Shown here piece after piece: positions 51,855 to 62,694 of a DNA stretch of 64,000 nucleotides. The notes below the pieces were generated by a model that saw only the letters and a list, made by a program, of their open reading frames with translations, was not told the DNA's origin and did no database searches. Each line of letters begins with the position of its first letter. Position 1 is the first letter of the stretch. Source of the stretch: Oenanthe sinensis (Eukaryota; Streptophyta; Magnoliopsida; Apiales; Apiaceae); assembly GCA_028671895.1 (NCBI GenBank), contig CM053799.1, forward strand, positions 50,965,455-51,029,454, in the 5' to 3' direction. Made by a program: the position numbers and the translations under genes.

Positions 51855-54110
51855 TTTTAACTCATCTCTGGAAATTAAACTAAATTGATTCTATAATTAA
51901 ATGAAAAAATTATGGAAATTTTAGTTGTAAATAATAATATAATTTATTATTCAAAATTATTGGGAATATATTGGAATATCATATATTCAAAATTATTTCA
52001 AATTTTAAATATTGAATAAATTAATTTAACAAAATTGTAAAATATGTAAGTTAGAATATTAATATACCTATAATATTATATAAATTATAAATTAATTTTT
52101 AAACTTCTTTTAATATTGTAGTATAACAATTTATTAAGATTATTTTATACAGAAAACTTAATATTATTTATTTGTTATAGTGTCTTGGAACTTTTATATT
52201 GAAAAATTGTCTTAATTAAATTAAAAATATTTGAAATATAAATTATATTATAATTTATACTGTTAAAGATTAATTTAGTAATAAAGTTTGTGAAATTTTT
52301 AGAATTCATCTTTATTATTTAGGATACTATCCACTAAAAATACTATAAATATATAATAAAGTAATTTATAATATTTTATGATTTTCATAAAATATATAGG
52401 AAATTAAGATAAATATTATAAATTATCTTTTATATTACACAAAATCAAAGATACATAATATGAATTTTGACTAACAAATAGATTATTATTAAGAAATTAT
52501 AGAATTAAACTATTGTAAATTATATCTTAAAATATAAATTATACGAAATATATTGAAATAATTGATATTACATAGAATTAAAAATATATTTTTAAATTGA
52601 ACATATTTAGAAAATTATTTCAAAGTAATTGATAACAGTTTCAGTTTCAGTTAATGTGACAATATAAATGATTGTTAGGTACACCTATTATACAGGGAAA
52701 TTGGCATAATTATTACATATATTATACCGTGCTTCGTACGTGTACATTTTTTATTTTCTAAATTCCAGTAAATGCGAGTAATGTGTAAAAATATGATGTT
52801 TATTCATATATTATTATTATTATCATTGTAAGAAATGTAAATAGTGTAATATATTCAAAATTATGCCCACGTTGCACATTGTAAGACCCACGATAATACT
52901 TTTAAATTATATACTCACCCACCTTAGACTAAAAATTCATCATGTACTCATCCATATGACGCTAGCCATCAAAATTTATTGTTGTGAGAATGACCGGATG
53001 ACGCAAGGGACTAAGGTGGTTATGTTCACTTCCATCTAGAACGTCTTCCATACATGTCATATAGTGGAAAGTCCTAAAAAACATAAAGAATTATGACATT
53101 CAATATTTTTATCCTTTAATTAAAAGACATAAAACGACTAATTCTCCCCAATGACTTTTATAAAAGACATGGATATATTCAGAAGATACACACGCAGATC
53201 TTCATAACTTATTTGCACACTTTCTTGCAAGCTAAATAGCGACAAATATACTATCCAAGCATGGCATTTTAGTGCATTTTAGGCCATAACACGTGATATC
53301 AGTTAAATTCGTAAGAATCACTTCAGACATGGTAAAATCACTAATATACAACTTAGGATATATTATAATTCATATGGTTATGAGTAAACAATCTATATTC
53401 CTTCTTTCAACTCTGATCTTATTTCAAACCAAAATAACCTTATCTTATTTCTTTCTAAGAATGGGATAGAAAATAATTAAATGGAGAGGCTTTTTTATGA
53501 AAACACCATACATCACATTATTTTCAGCCAAAATATTTAATTTATAGGTTAAAAGAAAAATTAACTGAACTCTGATTTTAATAAAAAATATTTATGGATT
53601 TAGAAAAATAAATGTCATTTATTCTTGAGAAGCATCTCTAGTGTTATACCAAATATAATATGTTCTCAATTTTTTTATCATCATATTTTTTAGATGGTCA
53701 TATATACATATTCTAAATTTATTTATGCACATTCAATTAAAATTTTAAACTAAAATAATCCTATCTTATTTCTTTTCAAAAATGGGATAAAAAAATAGTT
53801 ATATGGAAAGGTCTTTTTATAAAAATACTATACATCACTTTATTTTCATATTATTAAAAGTTCATGTTTCTCATAAATATATATTGAAATATAATTTATA
53901 TACAATTAACTCTAAAATAATAACAAATTTTAGAGATTTAAATTGAATAATCAATATATTAAAATATGAATTAATATTATAATTTATTAAATAATAATTA
54001 TAAATAATTTCAATTTAAATAATTATAAAACACTTAAGTTAATAAATAAATATACATATTAATAATTATATTTTTTTATACATTTTTTATAAAAAATTCA
54101 ATACATTTTT
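51855..54110. other. Very AT-rich repeat-derived DNA, no gene seen
   Basis: More than three-quarters A+T, without protein-like frames. Short GC-richer patches at about 52727 (CCGTGCTTCGTACG) and 52865 (TGCCCACGTTGCACA) resemble the terminal hairpin stretch at 41650-41670 and may mark ends of related Helitrons. AAAATAATCCTATCTTATTTC at about 53755 repeats about 53430 (AAAATAACCTTATCTTATTTC). Confidence 0.4.
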
Positions 54111-54125
54111 TTTGACAATAATTCA

Positions 54126-54580
54126 AAAACTTTCCAATTCTGTGCCTGACGGGGAAGTTCAAGATTCCTTTGCCAGTGCTTTTAGTAAGCTTGAGTTCCC
54201 CGATCCCAATATAGCAAATAAAAATCATATGATGGTTTCAGAGTATTATGGCATCTAGTGTTCCGACAGTTTGGAGTCCAGTGACACTGATAATAACCAT
54301 AATAATTCCGAGACTGGTGCAGATCAAGTCGAGAATAGTTCAACAGAAACTATCATTTCCAATGCTATCCCAAAGCATGATACTCCTCCAAGCAGTGTAT
54401 CAACCAATGGATCCTCATCTGCTTCCATCCCTGCAAGCTGTCAGTCTTCTGATTCGCCAAGAATCACAAAATTACCGAATCTGGAGACGCAGAGAGTGAT
54501 TCAATAGGAGGCATTGCTGGGAATTCATTTGTAAAACATGTAGTCTCCATAAACATTGAACCTGAGAAAAAGGTGGAAGC
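54126..54580 (+). pseudogene. Captured gene fragment, unidentified
   Basis: Plus-strand pieces read like an acidic, serine-rich host protein: FASAFSKLEFPDPNIANKN, then (after a stop) ESSDTDNNHNNSETGADQ and IPASCQSSDSPRITKLPN, then SDSIGGIAGNSFVKHVVS and INIEPEKKVEAKE. The coding look stops at about 54580, exactly where the minus-strand BEACH fragment begins. I cannot name the source gene. Confidence 0.4.
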
Positions 54581-54905
54581 TAAGGAATTAGCTCCCCTGC
54601 AACAATGGCAGCCCTAGAGTTCAGCATCATGCTAGGAGGATTGTCGGCCTCATCCTCTTCAAAAGATTCAACACCTCCCATTGTACCAAGAAGTGAATCA
54701 AGTACCAAGAAAGCGATACTTTCTGCCTGCTCCTCTTCATTTCCAAAACGCTTCGCAGCACTCACAATATGTTTCAATTTATCCATGCTTTCAGGCTTCC
54801 CCATTATATTAAAATTTATTAAATGCAAGAGTTCTGGAGACACATTTGGCACAACATGCTTTGACTTGGCACAACTTGAGCTCTGGAGAACTTGATGGAG
54901 AATTA
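54581..54905 (-). pseudogene. BEACH-domain protein fragment (BCHC type)
   Basis: The minus strand encodes VSPELLHLINFNIMGKPES, MDKLKHIVSAAKRFGNEEEQ, LVLDSLLGTMGGVESFEEDE and PPSMMLNSRAAIVAGELIP. This is a strongly conserved N-terminal stretch of the large plant BEACH-domain proteins (BCHC1/2), which act in membrane traffic. The match stops abruptly at 54581 in the middle of a conserved run. About 105 codons of a protein of roughly 3000 aa are present, so this is a piece, not a gene. Confidence 0.8.
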
Positions 54906-55300
54906 AACCATGACTCAACTTTCTCAAATGAATATTCAGATGCTTCATAATGACCACAAAATGATTGTCTCATATTACCCAAACTCCAAAACTTATTCAA
55001 ATCCTCATGATCTCCCTCAGATTGTCTCCTGGTTATCCTGCTGCTCGGTCAATTCGCAGCTAACAACTGGAGATTTTAACACTTTATCTGCAGTTCCTGT
55101 GACAACACAGATAAACCAAAGTGGCCGGGCACAGATTATGAGCAATTTACAATTCCAGTGACATGGCAAAGCCTATTGCTGGATTTAGAAATGTGTAATG
55201 AATCTGTGTGGTTTTCCCAACAAATGATTCAATGTGATGATTATATACATACTAATTTATTTTAGATTTCTTGTTTCTCCATTGCATTCTTATCAGGTTC
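54906..55300. other. Junction between captured fragments
   Basis: The minus strand up to about 54985 may hold more of the BEACH fragment in a shifted frame (YSFEKVESWFNSPSSSPE). The plus strand at 55000-55160 has an open stretch (HDLPQIVSWLSCCSVNSQ, INQSGRAQIMSNLQFQ) that looks protein-like but is not recognised. Confidence 0.35.
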
Positions 55301-55887
55301 CAGGTCTCTTGGCCCTCGCAGATCCCTTTTTCAAGTTCATGGATGGCTTCTCCACAAACTTCTGCCTCTGATGCCAATGTTCACTTCTCTGTCTTTCCCA
55401 ATACAGAACCCGTAAAACTAACCCCTGCCAAATATTCATCCGTGCCAAGTTTTCCTGCCATGAAAGTTGCACCAGTTCCGGTTCCTCATGATAGTAGTGC
55501 CGCTGCTGTCTGTACTGTCTGTACTGGTGCGTCTTCCCAGCTTGATATGGGTACGTGACAGCCATTCCCCGGCCTTCTACTTCGAAGCCTAGAAAGACAA
55601 AGAACGGCACTATTACTGAGGGCTTGGGCAATATCTTATTGCTAGCTTTAAATCAGGAAGCATCAGTCTGGCATCCCAATGTTAATAATCAGTTTTCTTC
55701 TGTTCCTGAGATTGTTGGCCAGAAGTTGTTGCTTCCTCAAAGTCGAACAGAATCGGTACAAACTGCTGTTGTCAGTACTCTCTTCTCTACTTCAGTTGTT
55801 GTCACAGCTTCCGATCGCTTCAATTTTGCAAGTATTTCTAGCAATATTCTTGGTGATCAACCTAATAGTGTGTCTATATTGCTTTAA
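55301..55887 (+). pseudogene. AGENET-domain protein (G2484-1-like) fragment
   Basis: Plus-strand frames read PQTSASDANVHFSVFPNTEP, VKLTPAKYSSVPSFPAMK, VPVPHDSSAA, GASSQLDMG, then after a stop and frameshift RPSTSKPRKTKNGTITEGLG and LLLPQSRTESVQTAVVS. This Ser/Pro-rich sequence resembles the poorly structured middle of plant AGENET-domain proteins of the G2484-1 type. The AGENET domains themselves are absent. The assignment is from memory of the family and moderate at best. Confidence 0.5.
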
Positions 55888-56033
55888 TCTCATCCTTAAC
55901 TATCTTATCTATCGTCAATGCCAAAGAACTCTCAACTATGTTCTCTCCTTTTTGATTGATGGCTCGAGTCGACAGCAATAATTAGTGCTGATAAATACAT
56001 TCTATATTGATTTTTGATTTTTTTGGTATAAAC

Positions 56034-56284
56034 AGCAAGATTATGATTCGAGCAAAAGCATAACTATATCATGTCTTTCACTAATTTATGTAGTAGTTAT
56101 CTAGTACTATTAACATATTATCCATGTAAATAACCACACACACCAAGAACTGGTTTATACCACAGGAAACATAATGTAAGAAATGAGGAACTCTGCGAAA
56201 TGGACACCAACAGTGCTGAAAGCAGGTTCCGGTGGAGTGGTGCAGGTGGAACTTCCCTCTCCTATGTCAAGCTGGTTTCTTTAT
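56034..56284 (+). repeat. 250-bp direct repeat, copy 1 (copy 2 at 57942-58202)
   Basis: AGCAAGATTATGATTCGAG through GTCAAGCTGGTTTCTTTAT recurs at 57942-58202 with only a handful of differences and a longer CA run in copy 2. The copies are 1.9 kb apart in the same orientation and lie inside the gene-fragment mosaic. Confidence 0.9.
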
Positions 56285-57140
56285 CTACTGCTGTACTCGG
56301 AGCTTCAGTAATCTGCAAAAGCTGATTATACTATTCCTTATGGAACATCATTATATGTTGAAAATGATGGATATCAGTTCCTGATTCAGTTAACAAAATT
56401 CAGTCCAATCGAGTAAATTTTGAGAATGTAATGTCGAAGAAATTGCATTAAGAGAATGAGAGGTTCCAAGTTGAATTGATAAAATATCTTGTAATAAAAT
56501 AGACTATTCTATTTTGAATGGCTTTACAAATAAAAAAAGAGGGATGGTTTTGTAACACAAAATGCATTTCCATGTACAATTCATAAGGGTAAAATATCGA
56601 TGATTAACAGATCTTCATAGACTTTAGGACACATATTGTAAACAGAATGTTTTTAAGTATTAACCTGAACTGTGATCCTAAGTGGCTTTAGAAATGCCAG
56701 TCGCCATGGACATGTAGTATCCAATTTTTGGCTGCAAATGGATCAATTTGTTGACGTAACTCTTCTTGCAAATTTTTGCTTTCTTCAACTTCCTCTTGTT
56801 TTTGTCTTAGCTCCTCTTGCAGCTCCTTTACAGTGCCAGCTAAGATTTCTAGAACATGCACCATACAACGACAATATGTCAAAGTACAGGAAGTATAACG
56901 GCGAATGTTAAATTGATTACAGAGTTACATAAATATTTATAATAATGTTTTAATTCATTATATATATATATTTATATATATATATATATATAATTTACTA
57001 AATATGGCAAGTTGTTGATCATCAGATTGTTAAATTTAAAATTATATCATCATTAAATCATAGAAACACATGACAACAGAAAAATGAAAATATAGACCTT
57101 ATCTTTTCAGTAGAAATGCAGATATATCTATTATAACCTA
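56285..57140. other. Spacer with a short antisense coiled-coil frame
   Basis: The minus-strand frame 56688-56882 reads LAGTVKELQEELRQKQEEVE and LQEELRQQIDPF, a coiled coil of about 45 residues, possibly another captured exon. The rest is AT-rich, including a TA microsatellite at about 56960-56993. Confidence 0.4.
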
Positions 57141-57144
57141 TCAT

Positions 57145-57228
57145 AGGTTTCATACCAAGCTTAAACATTGCTTTGCCACTCCTCTTCTCACTTCTGCTCT
57201 GTTTTGAGCTTTCACTGCCACCTGAACC
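57145..57228 (-). pseudogene. NAC-alpha (nascent polypeptide-associated complex) fragment
   Basis: The minus strand reads GSGGSESSKQSRSEKRSGKA then MFKLGMKP, the stretch just before and at the start of the NAC domain of the alpha subunit, a ribosome-associated chaperone. The reading degrades after KP. An acceptor-like TTTTGCAG lies upstream at about 57292, followed by GMEDYMDTPLHGL in a possible preceding exon. Confidence 0.6.
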
Positions 57229-57527
57229 TTAACTATATGCACACATGAGACCATGTAAAGGAGTATCCATATAATCCTCCATCCCAGTTGCTGCAAAATT
57301 TTCCAAATAACACTTACAAATCTAGAGTCCATTAACAATAATATAATTCTTGGTTAGTGACAAATAAAAACCTAAACAAACAGAATTATAAATTATCACA
57401 AATGCATGCTTGAATCATTATCACAAATTCATGCTCGATAGATACCCTACAACAGCAAACCTCCATGATATATAGTATATACAACACACAAACACACACT
57501 ACTAATTTGAATGGATTTAAAAATAAC

Positions 57528-57595
57528 CTTTTGGGACTTAACAGAAGCTGATGGAGAGGGTAGCTCCAACTTAGAGTAAGGGTCAAAGATCCACT
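57528..57595 (-). pseudogene. Isolated exon with both splice sites, unidentified
   Basis: On the minus strand TTTCTTTGCAG precedes and GTTATT follows a 68-nt open stretch that reads WIFDPYSKLELPSPSASVKS. The exon is intact, but I do not know its gene. It is one of several exons in this mosaic that keep flanking intron sequence. Confidence 0.4.
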
Positions 57596-57941
57596 CTGCA
57601 AAGAAAAATTAGAACAATATTCTAAGGCATTAAGTAGGTAGGTCTGGCTATTCATCTTAATTACAAACGCTGCAACCTTGATCATTTTTTAAAAGGAAGA
57701 ATCTGATCGCATACTTGCCAAGTTTATCAAAAGAAGAAAATAGAATTTATAATCATCTAAAACATTGAAGAGTTGCAATATCAAGGTGCAAAAACATAAC
57801 TGCATAACTACATCAAATGCGTATAAAGAGTTCCAAACAACTTAATTTTGGTGGAATACAAATCCAAAACCTTTTCTTACATTCCTCATAGGCTTCCTAA
57901 AATCAATCATATATATCCTTAAACCAAAAAAATCAGCAAGT

Positions 57942-58202
57942 AGCAAGATTATGATTCGAGTAAAAGCATAACTATATCATGTCTTTCACTAATTTATGTA
58001 GTAGTTATCTAGTACTATTAACATATTATCCATGTAAATACAAACACACACACACACACACCAAGAACTGGTTTATACCACTGGAAACATAATGTAAGAA
58101 ATGAGGAACTCTGCAAAATGGACACCAACAGTGCTGAAAGCAGGTTCCGGTTGAGTGGTGCAGGTGGAACTTCCCTCTCCTATGTCAAGCTGGTTTCTTT
58201 AT
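57942..58202 (+). repeat. 250-bp direct repeat, copy 2
   Basis: Partner of 56034-56284. It carries a (CA)n run at about 58041-58061 where copy 1 has a shorter one. Confidence 0.9.
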
Positions 58203-58339
58203 TCGACAAAGCCGAGGGATAAAATGGAGGAGATTTGCAGAATTCAACAGCCGACAAAGCTGGTACACTAAATTAAAAAGAGATGTTATATACGAACGAT
58301 AAAAATAGCAAGATGGAAACATATAGTGAATTCTCGTAC

Positions 58340-58411
58340 CTCAAAGACACCATTTGATATCTCTAAGATGGAAACATCAAATGTTCCACCACCAAGCTCA
58401 AAAACAGCCAT
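58340..58411 (-). pseudogene. HSP70 exon fragment (mitochondrial/plastid type)
   Basis: Minus strand, 24 codons: MAVFELGGGTFDVSILEISN then GVFEV, followed by a GT donor (GAG|GTACG). This is the phosphate-2 region of the HSP70 ATPase domain. The normally aspartate position before LGGGT is glutamate here. The retained donor shows that genomic DNA, not an mRNA copy, was taken. Confidence 0.8.
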
Positions 58412-58922
58412 TAAACAGCAATCTCTTAATAAAAAATATTGTAAATTTAACTCTTTGAGATGTCATTAAGTTTTCCCAAACACCTCGCATTTATTTAATA
58501 TAAAATAAAAATTTTGTTTTTGTTTTTTTGAAAATCAGATGCATTAGAATTCACCAATAGAAGGCATTATCCCAGTACTACAAAATATTGAGCTTAGTAC
58601 AAAAGACATTTTTCATACTACCCACTCAATCTATTAGGAGCTTTTAACTTTACATTATATAACAATTTCTTATCTTAACCAATCAAAGTTACCTATTGGT
58701 TTTAGCAATAGATCATTATCTTCCCCATGCAACTGCACTTTTCTCTTCTTTAGACAAAAAACCAATCTACATATCATCCTCTTGGACTACCATTATCAGC
58801 TAAAAGCAGTCATCAAAAGCAATTCGCAGAGACATTGCCTTCATAATTTCACAGAAGTTAAAGTCATTTTTAATATTAGAACACATTTAAAAAACTCAAT
58901 ATAGGAACTGCTGAAAGCCTAC
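58412..58922. other. Non-coding DNA between captured exons
   Basis: No recognisable coding stretch. It may be intron sequence captured with the flanking HSP70 and CDPK exons. Confidence 0.35.
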
Positions 58923-59038
58923 CTTAAGTGCAACTTGTTTGAGCTTGTTCATTGCTCTAAACTGTTTCATTCTAGAGAGGACTGCACTGTCTATTGGCTT
59001 ATCTGATGCTTCTCCATCTTCTCTCATCCATGGATGTT
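58923..59038 (-). pseudogene. CDPK (calcium-dependent protein kinase) exon fragment
   Basis: Minus strand, 116 nt with acceptor (AAATAG|AACATCC) and donor (AAG|GTAGGC). It encodes HPWMREDGEASDKPIDSAVL then SRMKQFRAMNKLKQVALK, the end of the kinase domain and start of the autoinhibitory junction of plant CDPKs. It is a complete, in-frame exon with no neighbours from the same gene in the window. Confidence 0.85.
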
Positions 59039-59590
59039 CTATTTGAAAGAAGAGCAAAAGCAACATAAAGAACTGCTAGCAAAGGTAATACAGGAAACTT
59101 AACCTAACAGCAAGTAATAATACTTCATAATTCATTCATCAATGAGGAACATCAAGTAACAATATCTAATTCACAATAGAACATGCCACAAAGTGAAAAA
59201 TCTCTTAAAAGTTTTGTGTTGGATTTGAGGACAGTCGGATTTATTATGTAAATTCTTTACAAAATATCTAATTCAAAGAATACAACGAAAATGTTCATTC
59301 TACAAAATTAAAATTCATCAAATTACCTTTTACTAAGTCTACAAAAGAAGCTAACAGTAATAGAGATATTTAGTCTTGTATATCTCATCTGTATGGGTCT
59401 TATAGAAAGTCTACTCCTGGTTCTATAAGCTGAAGGCTAAATATAACGTATTCAGCAGATAAAGACCGCCATTTTAGGTAATAAGCACTTTAATACCCCC
59501 CCCCCCCCCCCCCCCAAAGCTCTATTTTTCCTCCCACCCAAGGGCACCAAAAGAAAAGATACTATTGAAGCTGTGAAGCATGTTCAATGA
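59039..59590. other. Spacer with a 20-nt poly-C run
   Basis: No gene seen. A run of twenty C lies at 59496-59515, uncommon in such AT-rich DNA and possibly a weak point of the assembly. Confidence 0.5.
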
Positions 59591-60134
59591 TTGTGTCCCA
59601 GATTTTGTTCGATAAATTATACACCAATGTATATTGTAATATATTTAAGGAGTCCTATCTGAAATGAAGATATTTCTTAAAATAGAAATAAATAAATACG
59701 AAAGACAGTTTAGTAACATTCCAAGAATAGTTAGTTTTATTTTACTATTCTGAATATTGTAAAACAATCTTGTGTTATATAAACAAGAGTGGTAGTATTG
59801 TTAGAGATATACAACAGAGTTAGATATATTTTCTGAATCAACTGTTCAAGCCTTAGAGCACATTGTAAGAACATTTAATTTTATTTCTAACCTTGTAAAC
59901 GCAACTAGGTTTTATTAACCTAGGTTATTTGAGCAAAAATATAATTGATGGAAAAACCAATCCATCAGTAATTTTAAAGATCTTGTCTTTGTTTAAATAT
60001 TTAGTTTCAGTTATTATTGTTCATAGTCTAAAACTTCTCAAACTTATCTAGTAAATACAAAAATCTTCAAAATCAATATATTTGTATTCAACCCCTCTTT
60101 TACAAATATATTGACATTGTTCTAGGGAATAACA
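59591..60134 (+). repeat. Probable 5' LTR of a second copia element
   Basis: The right end is set by ACA at 60132-60134, directly before a primer site (ATTGTATCAGAGCAAGG, iMet type with one mismatch). The left end (TGATTGTGTCCCAG at about 59591) is a guess, because the partner LTR is outside the window. A TATA box (GTTATATAAAC, about 59775) fits an LTR promoter. Confidence 0.5.
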
Positions 60135-60192
60135 ATTGTATCAGAGCAAGGCTTTCAACATACAAAAAGTTTAAGATCAAGAACAAGTCAAT

Positions 60193-62694
60193 ATGGGCCA
60201 AAAAGATTCAGGTGTAAAAATTTCAATATTAGAAAAGGATGAATACTTTGCATGGAAAGTTAAAATGTACTTGCATCTACTTTCTCTTGACCCTTCCTAT
60301 GTTAACTGCATAGAGAAAGGTCCTCATGTTCTCATGAAGCTGGTCACAGGTGTGAATTCTGATGGAACTCCTGCATTTGACAAACATGTTCCAAAACTCA
60401 TTAGTGAGTTCATAGAAGAGGATGAAAAAGAGGTGTTCAAGGACAAAAAGGCCATGAATATTATGTTCAATGGTCTAGATAAAGATATGTTCGACAATGT
60501 GATAAATTGCACTTCATCAAAAGAGGTATGAGATACTCTTCAAACTCTGTGTGAAGGGACTGAACAAGTCAGGAAAAACAAAATGCAACTCTTGATTCAA
60601 AAATATGAATCCTTTCATTTAAAGAGTGGTGAGTCCATCAATGATACCTATAGTAGGTTCCAAAAGCTTCTGAATGGACTGAAACTATATGGTAGGGTTT
60701 ATGCAACTGAAGATACCAATCTAAAATTTCATAGATTTCTTCTAAACGAATGAAAATCAATGACTGTTTCCATTAGACAATCTCAGGACTTCAAGGACTA
60801 TACTCTTGAGAAACTTTATGGTATTCTTAAGACATATGAGTTGAAAATTCAACAAGATGAGGAAATTGAGAAGAATTAAAGAAAAGAAAAGATTGTGGCC
60901 TTTATTGTCAAGTGAAATGAAGACAAGAAGGGTACTAGTGAAACTGGTTGTGTAGATGGATCTATCATGATGGCTGGTGATGCTGTTGAAGAATCATCTA
61001 AAGAAAAAGAAAATGGAAAATGTGAAGAAACTGAAGCATGCTCTCAGGATGATTTGGATGAAATTGATGAGCACCTTGCATTTATGTCAAGAAAATTTTC
61101 AAATCTAATATTCAAGAGGAATCCAAATGCTCAAAGGCCTGGGTCTCAATTTAGAAATGACAATCAAAATAAGAATTTGGTTGACAGGTCAAAGTTCAAA
61201 TGTTTTAACTGTGGATTGGCTGGTCATTTCTCTAATGAGTGCAGAAAGCCAAAGCAAGAGAAGAAGGCAAAGTCATATAATGCATTGACTATAAAAAGAA
61301 GTATTTTGACCTTTTCAAACAAAAAGAAAAGGCTTTTGTGACTAAAGAGAAAGACTGAGCTGCTGAGGATAGTGATTCTAAAGAATTCATCAATCTAGCA
61401 CTAATAATGGTCAATCATGAAAATGAAGAGGCTATTTCATCATCAAATCAGGTACTAGCTACTAACTTCTCTGAATTATCAAAAGATGAATACAATAGTA
61501 CTATAAATGAAATGTCTAATGAATTGTACAATTTGCACGTCACTTTAAAATCTCTAAACAAAGAAAATATTAAATTAAAGAACACCATTGATGCTTTACT
61601 GAGAGAAACACTTTTCTTGAAAATGAACTTATTTGTTTAGAAAGATACAAGCAGGAAAGTAAGGATGCTAGGGATGAACTAGTAAATAGTTTGAGAAGAG
61701 AAGAATTGTTGAAAGAACATTTGGCTGGAGAAATTGAAACCATTAACAAATGGAATAGGTCTGCTAAAACTGCCAAACAAATCATTGATGTTCAGGGTTT
61801 AGATACTCTAGGAGAATCCCCAAAATCAATAGGCAAGCCATTGGTTAACACCTCGATGGATAAAGATCAATCGACTGCTAATCCTTTATTGATCGATGAG
61901 GATTATCAATCGATTGATGCTGAATCAACTGATAAACATCCATTGACAGGTAAACCATCAATGGCTAATAATAAGAACAAATTTAGCACTCATATAAAGT
62001 TTGTTAAGGAAAAGGAACTAATAAATCAAGTTGAGGCTAAGGTTGAGAAGATCAATATTGGTAGCTTATCTAAGAAACAGTTAAAAGTCAAATTAGAAAA
62101 GATAGCACTTGTTGAAATCATTCACCCTAAGTCTGAGAAAAAGAAAAAGAATAGGAATGGAAAGGTAGGCATAAACAAGCACAATAATTACACTCATGAT
62201 ATGTGTGCACCTAGAAAGGTTTGTGTTAAATGTGGTAGTGTAAATCATCTGTCTATGCATTGCAAGAGAGAAAAGAATTTTATACCTGTAAATAATTTGA
62301 ATACACATACCATGTCTGCAAATGCCATGCCTTCTAATTTAGTTGCACCACATGCTCACATGTCGTATGCATAATTTCCATACATGTATAATCCATTCTT
62401 TGCATATGCAAATATGAACATACCTGGAATGCCATGGAACATGCCTATAGTTGGTAATAATCTGGCTGAAATCATGCATGATAATTATGTTATGAGTTCC
62501 AAGGTGTTTGAGTCCCAAAAGTCAACTCCCAAAACTAAAGTGGATTTAAACCCACCAAAACAAAAGGAACCAAAGTTGGCAACCAAGGCTCAGACTGCAA
62601 CTAATAAAAGAGGACCCAAGGCAACTTGGGTACCAAAAACAACTTGGTTGTTTTTAATTGTGTGCAGGGAAATAGGAGGAAAAATATCTGGTAT
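60193..62694 (+). pseudogene. Sirevirus-like gag, broken by stops
   Basis: Starts with ATG 45 bp after the primer site (GVKISILEKDEYFAWKVKMY). It then shows the copia gag pattern (KKAMNIMFNGLDKDMF; GLKLYGRVYATEDTN), a knuckle CFNCGLAGHFSNEC, a long coiled coil, and a second knuckle CVKCGSVNHLSMHC near 62230. At least three TGA codons (60529, about 60751, 60914) stand where tryptophan is usual. Other breaks occur at 60877, 61339, about 61638 and 62372. Two knuckles and a long coiled gag again point to the Sirevirus lineage, but this family is distant from the element at 41734. Confidence 0.85.

Noticed and set aside
59496..59515. Poly-C run as a functional G-quadruplex or regulatory site
   Set aside because: A simple homopolymer in repeat-rich DNA, more likely slippage or an assembly artefact. 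Nothing nearby depends on it.
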